Source: Trichuris trichiura
Lineage: Eukaryota > Nematoda > Enoplea > Trichinellida > Trichuridae
Direction: 5' to 3'
Assembly: GCA_037903355.1 (NCBI GenBank)
Contig: JBAJFE010000017.1
Span: 1-64,000 of the forward strand
DNA length: 64,000 bases
The stretch's first letter is position 1. Each line of letters opens with the position of its first letter. Below are positions 51,301 to 64,000 of this stretch, piece by piece. Position numbers and translations under genes: made by a program. Under the pieces are notes generated by a model. It had not been told where the DNA came from and did no database searches. It saw only the letters and a program-made list of their open reading frames with translations.

Positions 51301-54300
51301 ACTCGTGTTCACATTCTTTAGAAGTCGAGAAAACTTACGGGACAAAACAACTGGTTTTCCACGCAGCCCGCTGCGATGCTTTATTCTTTGCTATTCTCCC
51401 TATCGACGGGAGAGGGACTGACGAAAATGTCTGTCAGCGTCTAAACTGTTTTTCAATGAACAGAACTGCCGTAGAAATAACTGCGCTGAAAAGCTACAGC
51501 CAACAATGGTTGACCATGTATAGCGAGGTCACGACCGCTATTTTCCACGTGATTGCGTCTGCGTAAAAAATTTTTGCGCACTTTTCATTGGAGGATTTTC
51601 GCACGGCTTTTCCCGCTTTTCCTAAAGGAAACGGCTGCTCTACAAACGGACGGACGAGCGATCAGCGGGAAAAATGCAAAACGCCTTAGTTTTGTCGCCA
51701 TTATTTATTCTTTTCTGCGCAGTTTTTGAATATCATTAATGACAGAAAAGAATTTGCATAGATAAGCAGTCAGCTTAGCTAATAGCCAGGGGCAGTGCGT
51801 GGCGTTGGACAGTGGTCACAACTGCCAGGCGGGCCGGAAGGTCCACGAACTCCTTGAGGACCAATAATGCCTGGCGAGCCAGCGGATCCCATGTCACCCG
51901 GAGGGCCTTGATCACCCGGTGGTCCTTTGAGGCCAGGCATACCATCCTTTCCAGGAGGTCCAGGTGGGCCTTTGGGTCCTTGAGTACCAGGTGGTCCAGG
52001 TGGACCTGGCGGACCGGTTATCTAAATTGCGTATTATAAATTAGGTCCTTCCGATACTTATCATTGTCATAGTGCTTAACTACCTCGATGAGTTTTCCAT
52101 CGTCACCGACCGGTCCTTTGGGTCCACAGTCACCTACTCTTCCAGGGGGTCCTTCAGCACCAACCATACCGCGTTCTCCACGCTTTCCATCGAGACCAGG
52201 TGCACCCGGTTTACCTTTAGGGCCAGGTGGACCCTTAGGGCCAGCACCACCTGGTGGTCCCGCCATTCCGGGAAGGCATATCTGACAGGGTTCCGGTACT
52301 GGACCTTCGGGTGGCAGTACTTTTCCGTCCCTGCCTGGAGAACCGTCAGATCCAGGTTCTCCATCCCTACCATCAGCGCCATCTTCACCAGGAGGTCCAG
52401 GCGGTCCTGGAGGACCTTGATGACATGTACAACCTACGAATAGGATACATTTTCATTAAGTACAGTTGATAACACGGCGATAGCGTACATTCTTGAACAA
52501 CTGTCACCGCGGGAAGGGCAGTTGGCGTTGGTACTGTCTCGTAGGAAGGTTGCGGCGGAACGTAACCACCTTGCGACGGAGCGGGAGCCCCACCGCCGTA
52601 AGGAACGGGAGGAGAAACTGAATCGTAGGGCGAAATAGTTGGTGTACCGCCGCCGGTGCCATAACCTTGGGGTCCAGTGGTTCCAGACGCGGCGTTTACC
52701 CATTGGCCAAACAACCATTCCCTCCTTTGTCTGGTGACAGGCTTTCTGGATTGTATAGTAAAAATTTCCAACCACATATCTCGCGATCGAGTTTTGCAGA
52801 AGTCAAGTTCGTTGATCAGATGGCTTTGCAAGCTTTGAATATAGCTGTATATAAGAGGCAAAGTGACCACGGAGGCGATGACGGCTACTGTGCTGACCAC
52901 AACGCCCAAAAAGGCGACACGCCTCATATGGCGATGCTGTTCAGCTAACAATTTCTCGTCCATTCTTTTCGCCTTAAGGTTTGGCTGAAGAATGAGCGTA
53001 TACGAAGGCGATGGGACATTTTATTGCGCTCAACTAGTTCAGTGGAACAACAGGGGCCACCCATCGACCGACCGTTCTAGCGGTACGAAGGCGTTCCGCT
53101 ATTATGTAGGAAGTTGCTGGATTCAACGCGCTCTTTTTACGTCAAGTTTCGTTTGGCCTAAATATAAAAAACGTTCCTACGCAACAAGTGGTTCCCTAAA
53201 ACTGACAACCAATCGATTTTTATTATTCTTTACGGAGCTATTTTCAAGATTAACGACCATACAAAAACAATGGATATTTTGTAGTCTTCACAAGCACTCT
53301 TGCTTTCCCGTAATGCAGCACAAAAAGCTTGCGAGTATGCTAATAAAAAGCCAAAATATTCATTGCGCCTATGCCAATGAGGGCAAAGATTTTTTTCAGG
53401 CAACATAGGCTCTCCTAGTCAACACGAGCTGCACAGTTCAATCGGAAGAGTGATTGCTTCGACCCGTACATGATGACTGGTAGCAAAGCGAAAAAGTCAA
53501 CAAACGGCAACATGCATATATCTCGTAGTTTTGGGAAAAAGCTACTACGATCTCATTTTTTCGAGCTGGAAAAATAACAGAGTTGTCTACGATTCCGTTG
53601 GAATGCTAAGTGTTGACAGGGCAACAATAGCATGTGCCCTTGTCATCCCGAAAATTTATCGTCAACCCGATCTGGTGAATATGGGGACAAAAATATATAG
53701 CAGCGCTAATTATAAGGGGCAAATGAAAAATATGCACTCACCATGATACGCCCTTTGTTCCATTTTGATAAGGTGACTTAAATGGGGCACCTTGAAAGGA
53801 GCATTTTTTTACGTAAAGCGGACCACTGGCACAGTGACACACTTTCGGCGGCCAAGTCATCTCCCGCCGATAGGAGTCGTTTCAAGAACAATAGATAGCC
53901 GTTAAGGTCGCATCTTCATAGAGTAAAGCTCATCATACGAACATTACTCCAGCAAGTGCTAAGGTTCTACCGACTGCACAATGACGCGCAGCGATTCCAG
54001 CAGGGATTCATGACTTGAAAAGGCATAATAATGTTCTGAAAATGCATAGGCTGTAGGAGCTTCGAGTATATTTACATTTAAATTTCTGTAAGCAGCTTCG
54101 ATATGCTGCAGAAAACAAGAGCTCTTTTGATAAGGAAGATTTGAAAAGTAAGCATAAGAAAAATCTACGCTTAAATAATCTAACTCAAAAGGCAGAGTGA
54201 GACAGAAGAAAATTTAGGTAGCTCATAATCGTCATATTAAAAAGCTGACGTAATGGAACAGCATAAATGAATGCAGGTACGTTGCACGTACTACAATCTC

Positions 54301-57300
54301 AAGAGCGTTTTTCTCAATAAGGTTAACAGATGCTATCTGATCTATTATTACAGTATGAGGGATCAAATAGGATCCAAAACCTTCGAACTTTGCTAAACAG
54401 AAATTTTACTACAAGGAAGCTGCCGTATCTTACAACTAGATTGCGTGGCTCGTCCCGAATCATCCCGGTTGCGGCTGCAAAAAAATGACAAAGCGTGAAT
54501 TCAAATAAAAACGCAAAATGGATTCGACCGAGACAATTTCGGGCAAAACTAGTTTTAAAAAATCACGAACTTAACAGGCAATGAAAAACATTGAAAAGGA
54601 AGTTTGAAAAAATTTCGCCTACTTTTGTTCGCGAAGGATTTCGACGAGTTTGTTTGATTAGAGCAAAAAGATTTGCAAAGTAACCTTGCAGACACGCATT
54701 ACTTTGTCGCTGAATCGAAATTGCGTAAGACCGCGGTAAAAAGTAGGAAAATAATTACAGCTTCAATGATTTGAGACAAGCTTAATGAAAACATTTAATC
54801 AATTGAAAACTGATGGCATCTTTTAACGGATGCAAAAGCTTAAAGCAACTGAAGTCGCGACCGAGCAAGTCAGATACCGAAAAACGCGAAAGCGGGATTT
54901 CTGTATCAGTCGTTTTCTACTTTATACGCTAAAAAAATTGGCCGCGAGTTTAGTTATTTCAGAAAACAAAATTTTAGATTTGGAAGTTAAGAACCATTCA
55001 AATGAGCTCTCCTTCCTACAGTACGCCCATTGATCTCACAAGCCATTTTTGACCTTAAATTAAAGCAAACGCGCGTGGAAAACAGTAAGAGCTTGCTCTT
55101 AAGTTGGTAAAAAACATAATTTTAAAAGGAAGTCTGTTGATTACTTCTATTTGCCAAGAACAAGCCCTTTTGCTTTGTTCAGCGAAAAGTGAAAATCAAG
55201 GACGAATCAAAATCTTGCTTGAAATTGACGCATAAACCGACTTAACACTGCCCAGCGTAAGTACAAAAAAACGATATTAACCTGGAGTACTTCTCCACTA
55301 TGCCAAGCATAAAAACTGTATTGCTATGCCCTTAAAAGGCAATTGTTCCTAGAAAAGAGGGTTGAACTTTTCTTCAAGTCACCGCTGCATAGCCAACCAA
55401 GCAGACAGGGTAAAACTGTTTAACATAGCAGACTGATCAACTACTTTGTAAGGAAAGCTTAAAGAGTAATAGCTATTCACTTTAATGGCCACATCTTGGC
55501 ATTATAATTTCTGAAAGTTCTCTTCTTAAAAAAATAAAAAATGGAAAGTCGTATGCACTGAAACACAACGTAATTTTCACTTTTCTTCTTCATTACGTGA
55601 GAATAACGGGTTGATTCATTATTGTACGTCTTTACTCGAATTAAACAAAGATTTTTATTGTCAGAGTCGATGAACTGAGAGTTGGAAAACAAATTTTGCA
55701 TATTCGCAATGCATTCGAAGGAATTCTAAGCTTGCTTAAGTTCTGCCAGCTTTGAGTAGCATACTGTTAACATCAAAGATTCGCAAGGACAACGCGACTG
55801 TCAGCCAAGACTAGCAAAAACAAGTCGAAAGTTTGTTTATTTTTGTCAGCTGACAATTACAACTTTTTAAGTATTTGTCAAATACTATTGTTTTACCGAC
55901 ACAACTAGTTATAAGCTGGAAAAACATTCTGCATAGACATTTGGAATCCAGGCAAATTCTACAGGATTGTATCGTTTTCTTATTAGCGGTTAATGCTTGA
56001 ATGGACAATCAATTTTACTTGCGGCAAGCAAACGAATGCGATATCGAAGCGAAAAAAAGAAAGCTCCCTAGCCTAAAGTTAATATTGAGAAGAAAACATT
56101 GAGCCACTCTAGTCTAACTCAATTCCATCCTCCGGGGCGACTTCCTGTATGGTTCTAATAAAGAATGGCCTTCTTCGGGTATGACGCAAAATTTCCTTGC
56201 GACAAACTGGGCAGCTGTTGTGCAACTGCAGCCATGGAACAATGCAAGGATCGTGGAATCGATGGTTGCACGGCAAACGTCTTACGGTAGAGCCTTCCTG
56301 AAATTCTTCAAAACAAACGGAACACTGAATTGCCTCTTCGCCGCTTTCCACTTTTTCTACAGGTATTGAGTTGATTTCTTCCGCGGTTAAAGGCGGCGCG
56401 CCCCCTTCGAATTGATTCAAAACCTGCGTAACAAACGCGTCTAAGCCGTCCTCTTCGATCGTAAATGTTGCGTAGGGAGCAACTTCAGAAAAGTTGAAGT
56501 ACTGCGGATCGTCTCGATCGAACGTCAAATGGAATTCATATCCGTCGCTATTGGTTAAGTTGCCAAGGAGTTCGGTAAGAAATTCTTCGGTTGCCGCGCG
56601 AGGAGTTTGCGCGCTTGACGCTCTACTGGAATCAGACGAGAAAGGAAACGGTGTCGGGGGCCACGGAAAACTGATTCCACCAATGTCGGGGCCAAATGAT
56701 GGAGGCGTCTCAGCCCCTTGAGCACTCGTTTGCTGCAAGGGTACGGTGTCAACCTTCTCCAAAAATCCTTTCCCACATATTGGGCAAGTATACTCGTCTG
56801 TCATTCGATTTACATGGCGATCACAAGAGTAGCAGAAATAATAATCGTTCGTTGGGGACGCAACTACTGGTTGGTCTGCAGTTAAAAAGACAAAGCAAAA
56901 AATGGGAGCAAACGTCAACAAAAAAACTTACCAGGCTCCGCCATTTACAAAAGCCACCTGTTTGAAAAAAAACCGTGTATCAAACGGAAAGTATATTCAA
57001 AATCTTTTTCTAATCAATGGAAACGACGACGAACCGTAAACTACAGTTTGACAACACTGCTTGCGTAAATAGTGTTCAGGTAACAATCCACTGACGACTA
57101 CGCCTGCCGATTAAAAAGGTAATTACGCAGGAAAAAACTATTGCTACTTCATGAATTTAAACATCACTTAAGCTTCGCGTCTTAGCAGCCCCACTTCCGG
57201 ACTATAAGTCTGTTGGCCGTCGTGATCTGTTCTCAAGTAAGCCTGAGCCTAAATATGAGGCTTACATTTCACTTTAAGTCTAATTGAAGCCAGCATAGCA

Positions 57301-60300
57301 TGGTCGACTTGCTAACTAGTAAAGGTAGAACAGAGCTGTCAACACTTTTTCGAAAGTGAACCTGCATTTTTTTAAAAAGAGTTAGATTACGGTAGATGAC
57401 TTACGGACGCCAGAAGAAAACAATTTGTTTATCAAATTGGCAATACAATAAATAGAAAGCCAAAATTATGTTTAAGCAAATTCGTTTGAGACATCGACTG
57501 CTTGGGTGCTGCTCCTTATGACGCAACGACGGATGAGTCATGCGGATGAATTTCTTAATTCAGCTGGCGCTAAGAAATACCAGCTAAATTAAAGCGCAAT
57601 CGTTTACTTTAAAATTATGCTGATGTAGACAGGCGATAGATCGTCAGTTTTGTCTGTCATTATTAAATGTTATACGTTGAGATGGGACGTTAGGAACCCA
57701 AGAAAAGCGCATACCCTAACTAACGATGCCAGCAGTTAAAGAAAAAAATATAAACTTCTATGAATACAGCGGGAAAATCGAAAGACGAAATTAATCTGCC
57801 AAATTCTAAGGCACGTCCTTTGTTAGGCGTACCTGGAAATTGGATCCGTGCTACCGTAAGAAATAAGCTGTCCATTAAAGCGTAAATAAAACTATGCGAT
57901 TTTCAAATTGGGAAGCTTTATGCGTTTTGGCCAAAGACAGCTCCTATCCGTCCCGGATGGAAGGGCCTATGCACGTATGCGAGCCCGGCTGTCACAAGTT
58001 TTCGCAGCGCTACGCCATCCTTAAGGGTAACTTGCTTTTCATTTTTCAAAAAAAGTCCGACCAGGCACCGTGTTTTCTAATTCCGGCCGACGGTTTTAAT
58101 TTGGACATTTGCGAAAATAGTCAAGGTTACAATTTTCGACTTAACTCCATCGGAGGACAAGAAACGACCGGCTGGTTCGAATTTGTGGCACCTTCCAAGG
58201 AGCAGTTCAGAGCTTGGATTGAAGCCTTAATTTCATGCTCGTATACAGAATTAAGCAACGGAAGCGGTATGTTCGAGAAAGAGCTGCAAAGCATTTCGAA
58301 AGCGACGGAGCAAGAAGATGCGCTTGAAACTGACGTAGAGACGAACAGAGGTTATGGGCTGTCGCGATCCGGAACTGTTGATGCTAAATATAGTCGAAAC
58401 CAAAGCTTTGCTTCCGTATTGTCAAAGTTTGAAAGTGAAGTGCTTGGCAAGTTTTATAGAAAACGCTGATTATTACGCTTCAATGTCCCGTTTCGAAGTA
58501 CGTGCAATTGTTTTTGCTTTTCACTAAACAAGCACTTATATACAACCAGAAGTCCAAATTATTTTTTTCGGTTGTCCATTAAGCTTCCTGTCGAAGTTTA
58601 CTCACGTTTACTGTTGCGCGCTATTTCGCGGCGTGTCTCTTGGCAAAATTTGCAAAAGTCCCTCGTGCCTGAACCTTAGTTTTTAATTCTGGTTTATTCT
58701 TAAAAGCTGAAATTTGCTTTTCATGGTCGTAATTACGTTTTTCCCATCGAACTTTGTTAGGATGACGTTTCGCGAAAAATAGGATTCATAGGATCCGTAT
58801 GATGAAGCTTCGTCTTCCAACACAACCTTTTTGGTCCGCTAAAAAGTGAATTTATTTTTAAATCAATAAGCTTTCGTATCTTACTCGATTAGTCATATTT
58901 AAATTTGAAAAAGCTGTGATTTCAGAGTAGACAGCATTTGTCTGCTTAAAAAGAAAACCTTTTGTTAAAAAACCGGTTCGATCTGCGTTGTGAAGAAGCA
59001 GTAGCTTCAAATTAACTCAGAAAACGCGAGAAAATATCGCATATCGCTGTTGTGAGCTCATTTGTTTGTAAATAACTAATGTTGATGAATTCGGTTAACG
59101 AATACTCGCGCGGAAAAGTTCGCAAAATTTAATTTAATACATTGAAATTTTGCTTCCTCCTTAATGAATAACAAGCAGGAGGTGTTGCTGCATGCGCGGT
59201 AAAGATAATAAAAAATGTTCTCTAATTCCGAGCATTTTGAACCTGATTATCATTAACCAAAACCGTACGAATTTCAAAATTTTGAATTTGAAAAATGTTC
59301 TCTAATTCTGAGCATTTTTGAACCTGATTATCATTAACCAAAATCGTACGATTTTCAAAATTTTGAATTTAAACTACGGCGTCACTCATTGGACGATGCT
59401 CTTTTTTTACCCTGCTGACGCTTGGCATTTTGCCAACGCAGCTCGCTTACATTTAAGTATTCGCGGCCTCAGAAATCCGATTCCTCGCGTTGAGCAATTT
59501 CGTGTTGCATAGCGTTTCTTGACGGCGTAAAGTTTTCGAAATGTGGAAAACCAAATTGGGTAAGACAATCGCAGCTTCGACGTTGGTTTGTTTTTTTAAA
59601 AATAAGGTTTGCAATAAGGCTATGAGAACTGAATAGGCAAACTGTTTATGCAAATTTCAGCTTTTGATTTTCGATGTTATAATGCTTTCGTTTTCTATGT
59701 TTTTATCGATAAACGAAAAATGAATCAATTTTCTGTTGTCTTTGGTATCTGTAGTTAAACTGCGCGAAGGAGTAAATACAGAACAAATTTTTTACTACGT
59801 TTTCGAACTGCTCTTGCTTCGTCGTCAGCGGCTTTACGGAGCAGAGCTTTTTGTATATTAATTTTCTTACGTTCAGGTGTTCGACGGCACGTTGTCGTCT
59901 AGCCATTGATTGTAAGCGCGTTTTAATTTGAATTTTTAAAAATATTACTACGCGGCGGGTACTGCCGCAGAGGCCGGAAGCGTCCGCACGGTACTATGTT
60001 GTTTTCCAAGAAGTAACGCCACTGCTTTCTCGTTCATTTACGCAGGAAGCCTTTGAGGTAGGCTGAAAATTATTTCAAGTCAATAAAATAGGTCGCGAAG
60101 CGGAAATGGAAAACCTCGAATGGAAATGGTGTGCTCTAACCCACTTCCTGTGTGCGCTATTGAATCAATCTCGTTGTCAGCGATGGTCAGCTTCCTTAGT
60201 TTACCGGATATGTATCCCTGTCGGTTCCTGTGAAAGTTTTAAGACGACGTGGACTCAACTGGTTATGGTAGTGACCAGTAGTGACGTAATCAACAGGCAA

Positions 60301-63300
60301 TGAGCCGCAAATGTTTACCACCCATTGGCTGTTTTTATTCGGCCTCTCTGTAGCCATGGTCATCCTAATAAGGCGCTGTAAGTGTCCTTGACATCTGTGC
60401 ACCTCTATTTTGGTACTTCCTGCATGACCTGTTGATTCGCAAGGACCCATTTAATAAGCTTATATAAGGCTGCACTGCGGTAGCTTGCCATTACTTCGCA
60501 GTTAGTCTGTTGAGCGCATTATCTCCTTCTACAATGGCAGTTATGGTTACGGGAGAAAAACTGTTGGACATATTCTGTCTCCTCTTGATGGTTATTAAAG
60601 TCAGTGGTCATTCGCAAGCATTGGGACTCACAGCTGAGCAGTTGAACATGATGGACAAAGTTGTGACCTGCAGAGCTCATTGTATTGACGCTTTTGGATA
60701 TCGGTCAGATTTGACCACCGACGTTGGATGCCATCTGGACAGCGACTGCTTCATGTGTTGGGAAAACTGCGAGATGTTTTATAGGACGTTTGAAATTTGG
60801 GGATCCATGTGCGACGAACCGTCAATTTGCTTTGATGGTAAGTAAACGTGGTTTTTAAAATTTGAATTCTAACCCAAAATGCCTTCAATAGGCTGCAGGC
60901 TTGCTTGCGCGGTCTATCGGCTCAACTTGCCCGCTAACACGCCTCATGCCAACGCGTGGGCGTTTACGCAGGCGATCAAAGTTCTTAGATCTTCAAACTT
61001 GGATCAAATAGAGCTTCGATGGAGTCCACCAATACCGTTATTGCCCATTGTCCCGCCGGTGCCTCGCATGGTTTATGCATTGTTCTGGAAGCTGAACACT
61101 CAATCCGACCTATGGTTACCTCTAAACCATACGGCGAGCACTACATTCTATACGACCAACTTGGAAGTTGTTCGCAATGGAATAAATTTCATGGTTTTTG
61201 CGTACACGAAAGATGGTCGTGCTGCCGTTACTCAGTTTAAAGAAAATCCTTCGAGCTTGGAAGTGGGTGATAATTCGGGAGTCGTAGAAAAGCTCGATAA
61301 TGCTCCAACTAATCAGCAGAGTGGAACATCTTACTTCAAACTCCCATTGGTTGGCTACTTGTCGCTAATTATCACAGCTTCCGTCCTCGCGTTTGTTATT
61401 GCAATCATTGTGTGCAAACATGTCTGCTTTCGTTCGCATCGCTTATGGTCAATTAATTCAAACAGAGCTATTCATTTTCGACGAGTGAGAGCTGTGGACG
61501 CTCTGGAAAAAAGGCTGTCGCTGGCAAATCGAGGACAGAGTCGAAACAATGGAGTATTCTCGTCGAGCACCAATCTTCTGAAGGTAAAAAAGAGCGGCGA
61601 CCAAACTCCAAAAATTGAAAGGGTTTTGACCAACTATGAAAATTGCGCTGATGCAAATTTTCCCGCCGCAAGTGGGTTGTCTGTTTATTGCGACAGTCCA
61701 GAATTACGCGTTCATTCCGAAGGCGATTGTCTGCTGAAGATAATGGACTGTCCAAATCGTTATGGTAGAGTATTTATTGATCCTCAGGAGCTAAGACAAT
61801 GTCTGAATCAAGAATATCCCACTTTTGTGTGAATTTTCCGACTTAAGCAGCAAACGAATCGCTCCAGTACTGAAATTCATTTTCGCTTCGTTGAAATAGT
61901 GACACGTCGGTTTAGCGAAATCAAGGAGAGGTTGGCCCAATCACAATAAGCGTATGCGCGTTTGCGCTGCTTTTGATCCTTTGTCAAAAAAATGGCTGAG
62001 AAAGCGCAGTCGACTTTTCTGGTGACGAATAAGAAATTAAATTTGTACAGTCGATGTCCTACTTTGGCGTAGAAAAATTTTCTACGGCATAACAGGTTTT
62101 CGGATAGCACTCGCGAACGTGATTGCGCGTTGGAGCTATAACCTGGCTGCAATTGGCAATTTTGAACAATTTGGCGTTTTTTTTTGAAAACGCACTCTTG
62201 TTAAGACAACCGAAAAAGGCAAATAGCCTTCTTCTTTTCAACAAGCGAAGCGAAAAGCATTTCTTCAAGAAACTGTTCATGCTTGAGTCGTTGCGCTTTC
62301 GAATGGTGAGCAACAACCCCTAAATGACCCATATTCTTTGCGAACGTCACCTTACGTCGCAGTACGCACCCTGAGTTGATGGACACTGTGTTGTTGCGCA
62401 ATTTAGTAAAGTTAACGTTCTATCGTGAGTAAAGTGCCTCTTAGGAAGGTTTACCTTTTTTTCAGCTGTAATACCTAATTTCGGCAACAGAGAACGCAGT
62501 CGGTGAGGTAAAAATTCAAAAAAGATTGTAACTTGAGAATCTTTAATCTTCAAATAGTAATATGCGCAGGTTCGTCTCCATACTGTCACTGAGAATTTGA
62601 ATTTTTAAAATGCTCTTAGTGTACGCCCCACTTGGTGGTCACCTGCACGAAATGAAATTTATACTAATGCAATGTCGGCTGCAATTCTTTAAAAAATAAA
62701 GCTCCCTTTCAATCGCAGATTGCTCTCGTTTGTAAAGTGCAGAATTAGGTCAAAAAGCCGTTCGCGTCGAACGGGTTAGTCATCCACTTGAACGTATCTG
62801 GAAGTTTAATTTTTTTGAAAACTCGCTGAGCATTTGAATTATTGTTTACTAACGCGCTGTTAATTTTACGTTTAGTAAGGTAAATATTCAAAAACTTGCG
62901 AATCTTTAAATTTTTAAATAGTAAGATGCGCAGGTTAATTTTCCTACTGTAACAGAGCATTTGAATTTTTAAAATGCTTTAGAGTATCAGCCATTTAGTC
63001 AGCTGCACGAAGACAAATCTGTACTAATGCAACTTCGGCTGTAATTTTTTTGCAAAATAAAGTTCGCTTTCCATCGCTGATTGCTCTCGTTTGTAAAATG
63101 CAGAATTACGGCAAAAAGCCGTTCGCGTCGAACGGGTTAGTCGTCCACTTGAACGTATCTGGAGGTTTAATTTTTTCGAAAAGTCGCTTTGAGCTAAAGG
63201 GAAGGAAGAAACGGACCATTGTTTACTAACGCTCTGTTGATTTTGCGTTTAGTAAGGTAAATATTCAAAAAAAAACTGCTACTTGCGAATCTTTAAATTT

Positions 63301-64000
63301 TTAAATAATAAGATGCGCAGGGTAATTTTCCTATTGTAACTGAGAATTTGAATTTTTAAAATGCTCTTAGTGTACTCCCCATTTGGTGGTCACCTGCACG
63401 AAATGAAATTTATACAAATGCAATGTCGGCTGTAATTCTTTTCAAAATAAAGCTCCCTTTCAATCGCAGATTGCTCTCGTTTGTAAAACGCAGAATTAGG
63501 GCAAAAAGCCGTTCGCGTCGAACGGGTTAGTCATCCACTCGAACGTATCTGGAGGTTTAATTTTTTCGAAAACTCGCTTTGAGCTAAAGGAAGGGAAGAA
63601 GTTGCCCATTGTTTACTAACGCGCTGTTGATTTTACGTTAGTAAGGTAAATATTCAAAAAAAGCTGCAACTTGCGAATCTTTAAATTTTTAAATAGTAAG
63701 ATGCGCAGGTTTGTTTTCCTACTGTAACTGAGCATTTGAATTTTTAAATTGCCTTTAGAGTATCAGCCCTTAGTCAGCTGCACGAAGACAAATCTGTACT
63801 AATGCAGCTTCGGCTGTAATTTTTTTGCAAAATAAAGTTCGCTTTCCATCGCTGATTGCTCTCGTTTGTAAAGTTCAGAATTACGGTAAAAAGCAGTTCG
63901 CGTTAAATGGGCTAGTCATTCGCCTGAACGCATCTGGAAGTTTAATTTTTTTTTGAAAACTCGCTGTGAGCTAAATGGAAGGAAGAAATTGCGCATTGTT

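Overview
This window is eukaryotic nuclear DNA, almost certainly from a nematode. The decisive marker is a three-exon cuticle collagen on the minus strand at 51779-52963, with the N-terminal membrane segment, Gly-X-Y blocks and Cys-rich tail typical of that family. Introns are mostly 45-60 nt, with a few of 0.5-2.4 kb. A STAT without its N-terminal domain fits the same picture. I cannot name the species. All exon joins below are my own reading of splice signals and frame continuity; no search or alignment was run.

Region 0.3-19 kb is gene dense. DUS4L (tRNA dihydrouridine synthase) and a TMEM145/GPR180-family membrane protein lie in tandem on the plus strand. The ELYS/AHCTF1 nucleoporin and a small basic-acidic protein lie in tandem on the minus strand. 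They are followed by a C2orf69 homolog and a second unknown basic protein, both minus. Two tRNA-Ser genes (UGA and CGA) sit on the minus strand, one of them inside an intron of the TMEM145-like gene.

Region 19-39 kb holds conserved housekeeping and signalling genes: ATG2 (autophagy lipid transfer), IMPACT (RWD plus UPF0029), a small membrane protein, ANKMY2 (ankyrin plus MYND, with two GC-AG introns), nucleoside diphosphate kinase, TSR2 and STAT. TSR2 and STAT are only 148 nt apart on one strand, and an AG acceptor lies just before the STAT start, so they look operon-like. DUS4L and the TMEM145-like gene show the same layout.

Region 39-51 kb is accessory and gene poor. It has a secreted cystatin-like protein, a small secreted Cys-rich protein, and two related single-pass membrane proteins, one broken by an in-frame stop. 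It also has several large palindromes, including an inverted duplication of a lamin tail-domain exon.

Region 51-64 kb carries the collagen, an RNF126/115-type RING E3 ligase, a PH-domain protein resembling sesquipedalian, a Cys-rich type I membrane receptor-like protein, and finally a satellite array of alternating A/B units of about 360-390 bp that runs off the end.

Throughout, a family of palindromic MITE-like elements recurs in introns and intergenic DNA. Their cores pair as complementary CCTAAGCCTAAG-type strings, and their ends carry TACNGTA and GCAGGTTC motifs.
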